Origin: an uncultured Trueperaceae bacterium
GTDB taxonomy: Bacteria > Deinococcota > Deinococci > Deinococcales > Trueperaceae
Length of the DNA stretch: 5,103 nt
Direction of reading: 5' to 3'
Assembly: GCA_937907415.1 (NCBI GenBank)
Contig: CALCHY010000060.1
Location: forward strand, 1 to 5,103
Numbering within the stretch: position 1 is the stretch's first letter; the number at the start of each line of letters is the position of its first letter. Position numbers and translations under genes: made by a program. Below are positions 4,865 to 5,103 of this stretch, piece by piece. Under the pieces are notes generated by a model. That model was not told the origin of the DNA. It saw only the letters and a list, made by a program, of their open reading frames with translations, and did no database searches.

Positions 4865-5103
4865 CTAATAGGTACGTAGGTGATCGAGGTCAAACGCCGC
4901 TTGTAGTTCGTTGCGCCCTCGTCGAGAGTCGTAATTGACGTGGCGCCACTCACGCTCTTGGTCCCAGTGAAGCATCAGCACATTGCCATAGGTGGGGTGA
5001 GTAGCTTGTGCCTTCTCCTGAGCGTTCCCACGGAAGTCGTTGTACTCGCCCTTGATCTCCACAAGAACGATGCCATCCCCTCGGTTGCGTTGACGCACTT
5101 TCA
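4865..5103 (-). CDS. C-terminal end of a protein with an E-x-K nuclease-like motif, cut by the right edge
   Basis: The frame is open from the right edge to a TAG at 4865-4867, giving about 78 residues. The stretch GDGIVLVEIKGEYNDFRG places a hydrophobic strand ending in Glu-x-Lys after a Gly-Asp-Gly turn, as in the core strand of PD-(D/E)XK nucleases. It is followed by a helix (NAQEKAQAT), another strand (GNVLMLHW) and a polar tail. Such endings occur in large helicase-nuclease and type III restriction subunits, which would fit the defence setting, but the identifying part lies outside the window. It converges on the Mrr-type gene with a 65-base gap. The catalytic Asp and fold cannot be checked here. 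It is most likely a true gene end, since it meets the neighbouring gene cleanly and shows a coherent strand-helix-strand pattern. Confidence 0.6.
   Translation of the reverse strand, partial: KVRQRNRGDGIVLVEIKGEYNDFRGNAQEKAQATHPTYGNVLMLHWDQEREWRHVNYDSRRGRNELQAAFDLDHLRTY

Noticed and set aside
1..5103. CRISPR array, tRNA or rRNA gene, insertion sequence or transposase.
   Set aside because: No regularly spaced direct repeats, no cloverleaf or rRNA-like segments, and no transposase motifs or terminal inverted repeats were seen.

Overview
The window is accessory bacterial DNA, about half GC by eye. No gene identifies the species. The small Thr/Asp/Glu-rich precursors with their own ATP-grasp ligase, and a GTG-started gene whose -10 box sits seven bases before the start codon (a leaderless layout), would fit an actinobacterium. 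That is inference, not an identification.

Layout. At the left edge (1-196, + strand) lies a possible C-terminal remnant of an unrecognised gene. From 218 to 3502 five genes run on the minus strand, read right to left. They are an AbiTii-domain protein (3502-2561), two graspetide-type precursor peptides (2379-2074 and 2081-1758, overlapping by 8 nt), an ATP-grasp peptide ligase of the MvdC/MvdD/TgmB type (1751-813, 6 nt after the second precursor), and a small three-helix membrane protein (745-218). A 181-base gap separates the AbiTii gene from the first precursor. It holds a nested stem-loop (2415-2464) and a strong ribosome binding site. Divergent from this block is an Mrr-like PD-(D/E)XK nuclease with a large unrecognised C-terminal region (3558-4799, + strand). 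At the right edge (4865-5103, minus) is the C-terminal end of a second protein with an E-x-K nuclease-like motif.

The centrepiece is the precursor/ligase set. The two precursors carry three copies of one C-terminal-type core, L-G-T-x-T-x-T-(3-4 residues)-E-x-x-D-E-D. Such spaced Thr donors followed by Glu/Asp acceptors are what graspetide ligases join into side-chain esters or amides. The second precursor holds two cores, one internal and one at its C-terminus. The likely division of labour is: precursors translated with the ligase, the ligase cross-links the cores, and the membrane protein serves in immunity, export or as an effector. The last role is a guess.

The surroundings (AbiTii protein, Mrr-type nuclease, second nuclease-like protein) look like a defence island. 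A peptide-macrocycle cassette sharing a strand and possibly a transcript with an AbiTii gene is the most unusual feature of this window.
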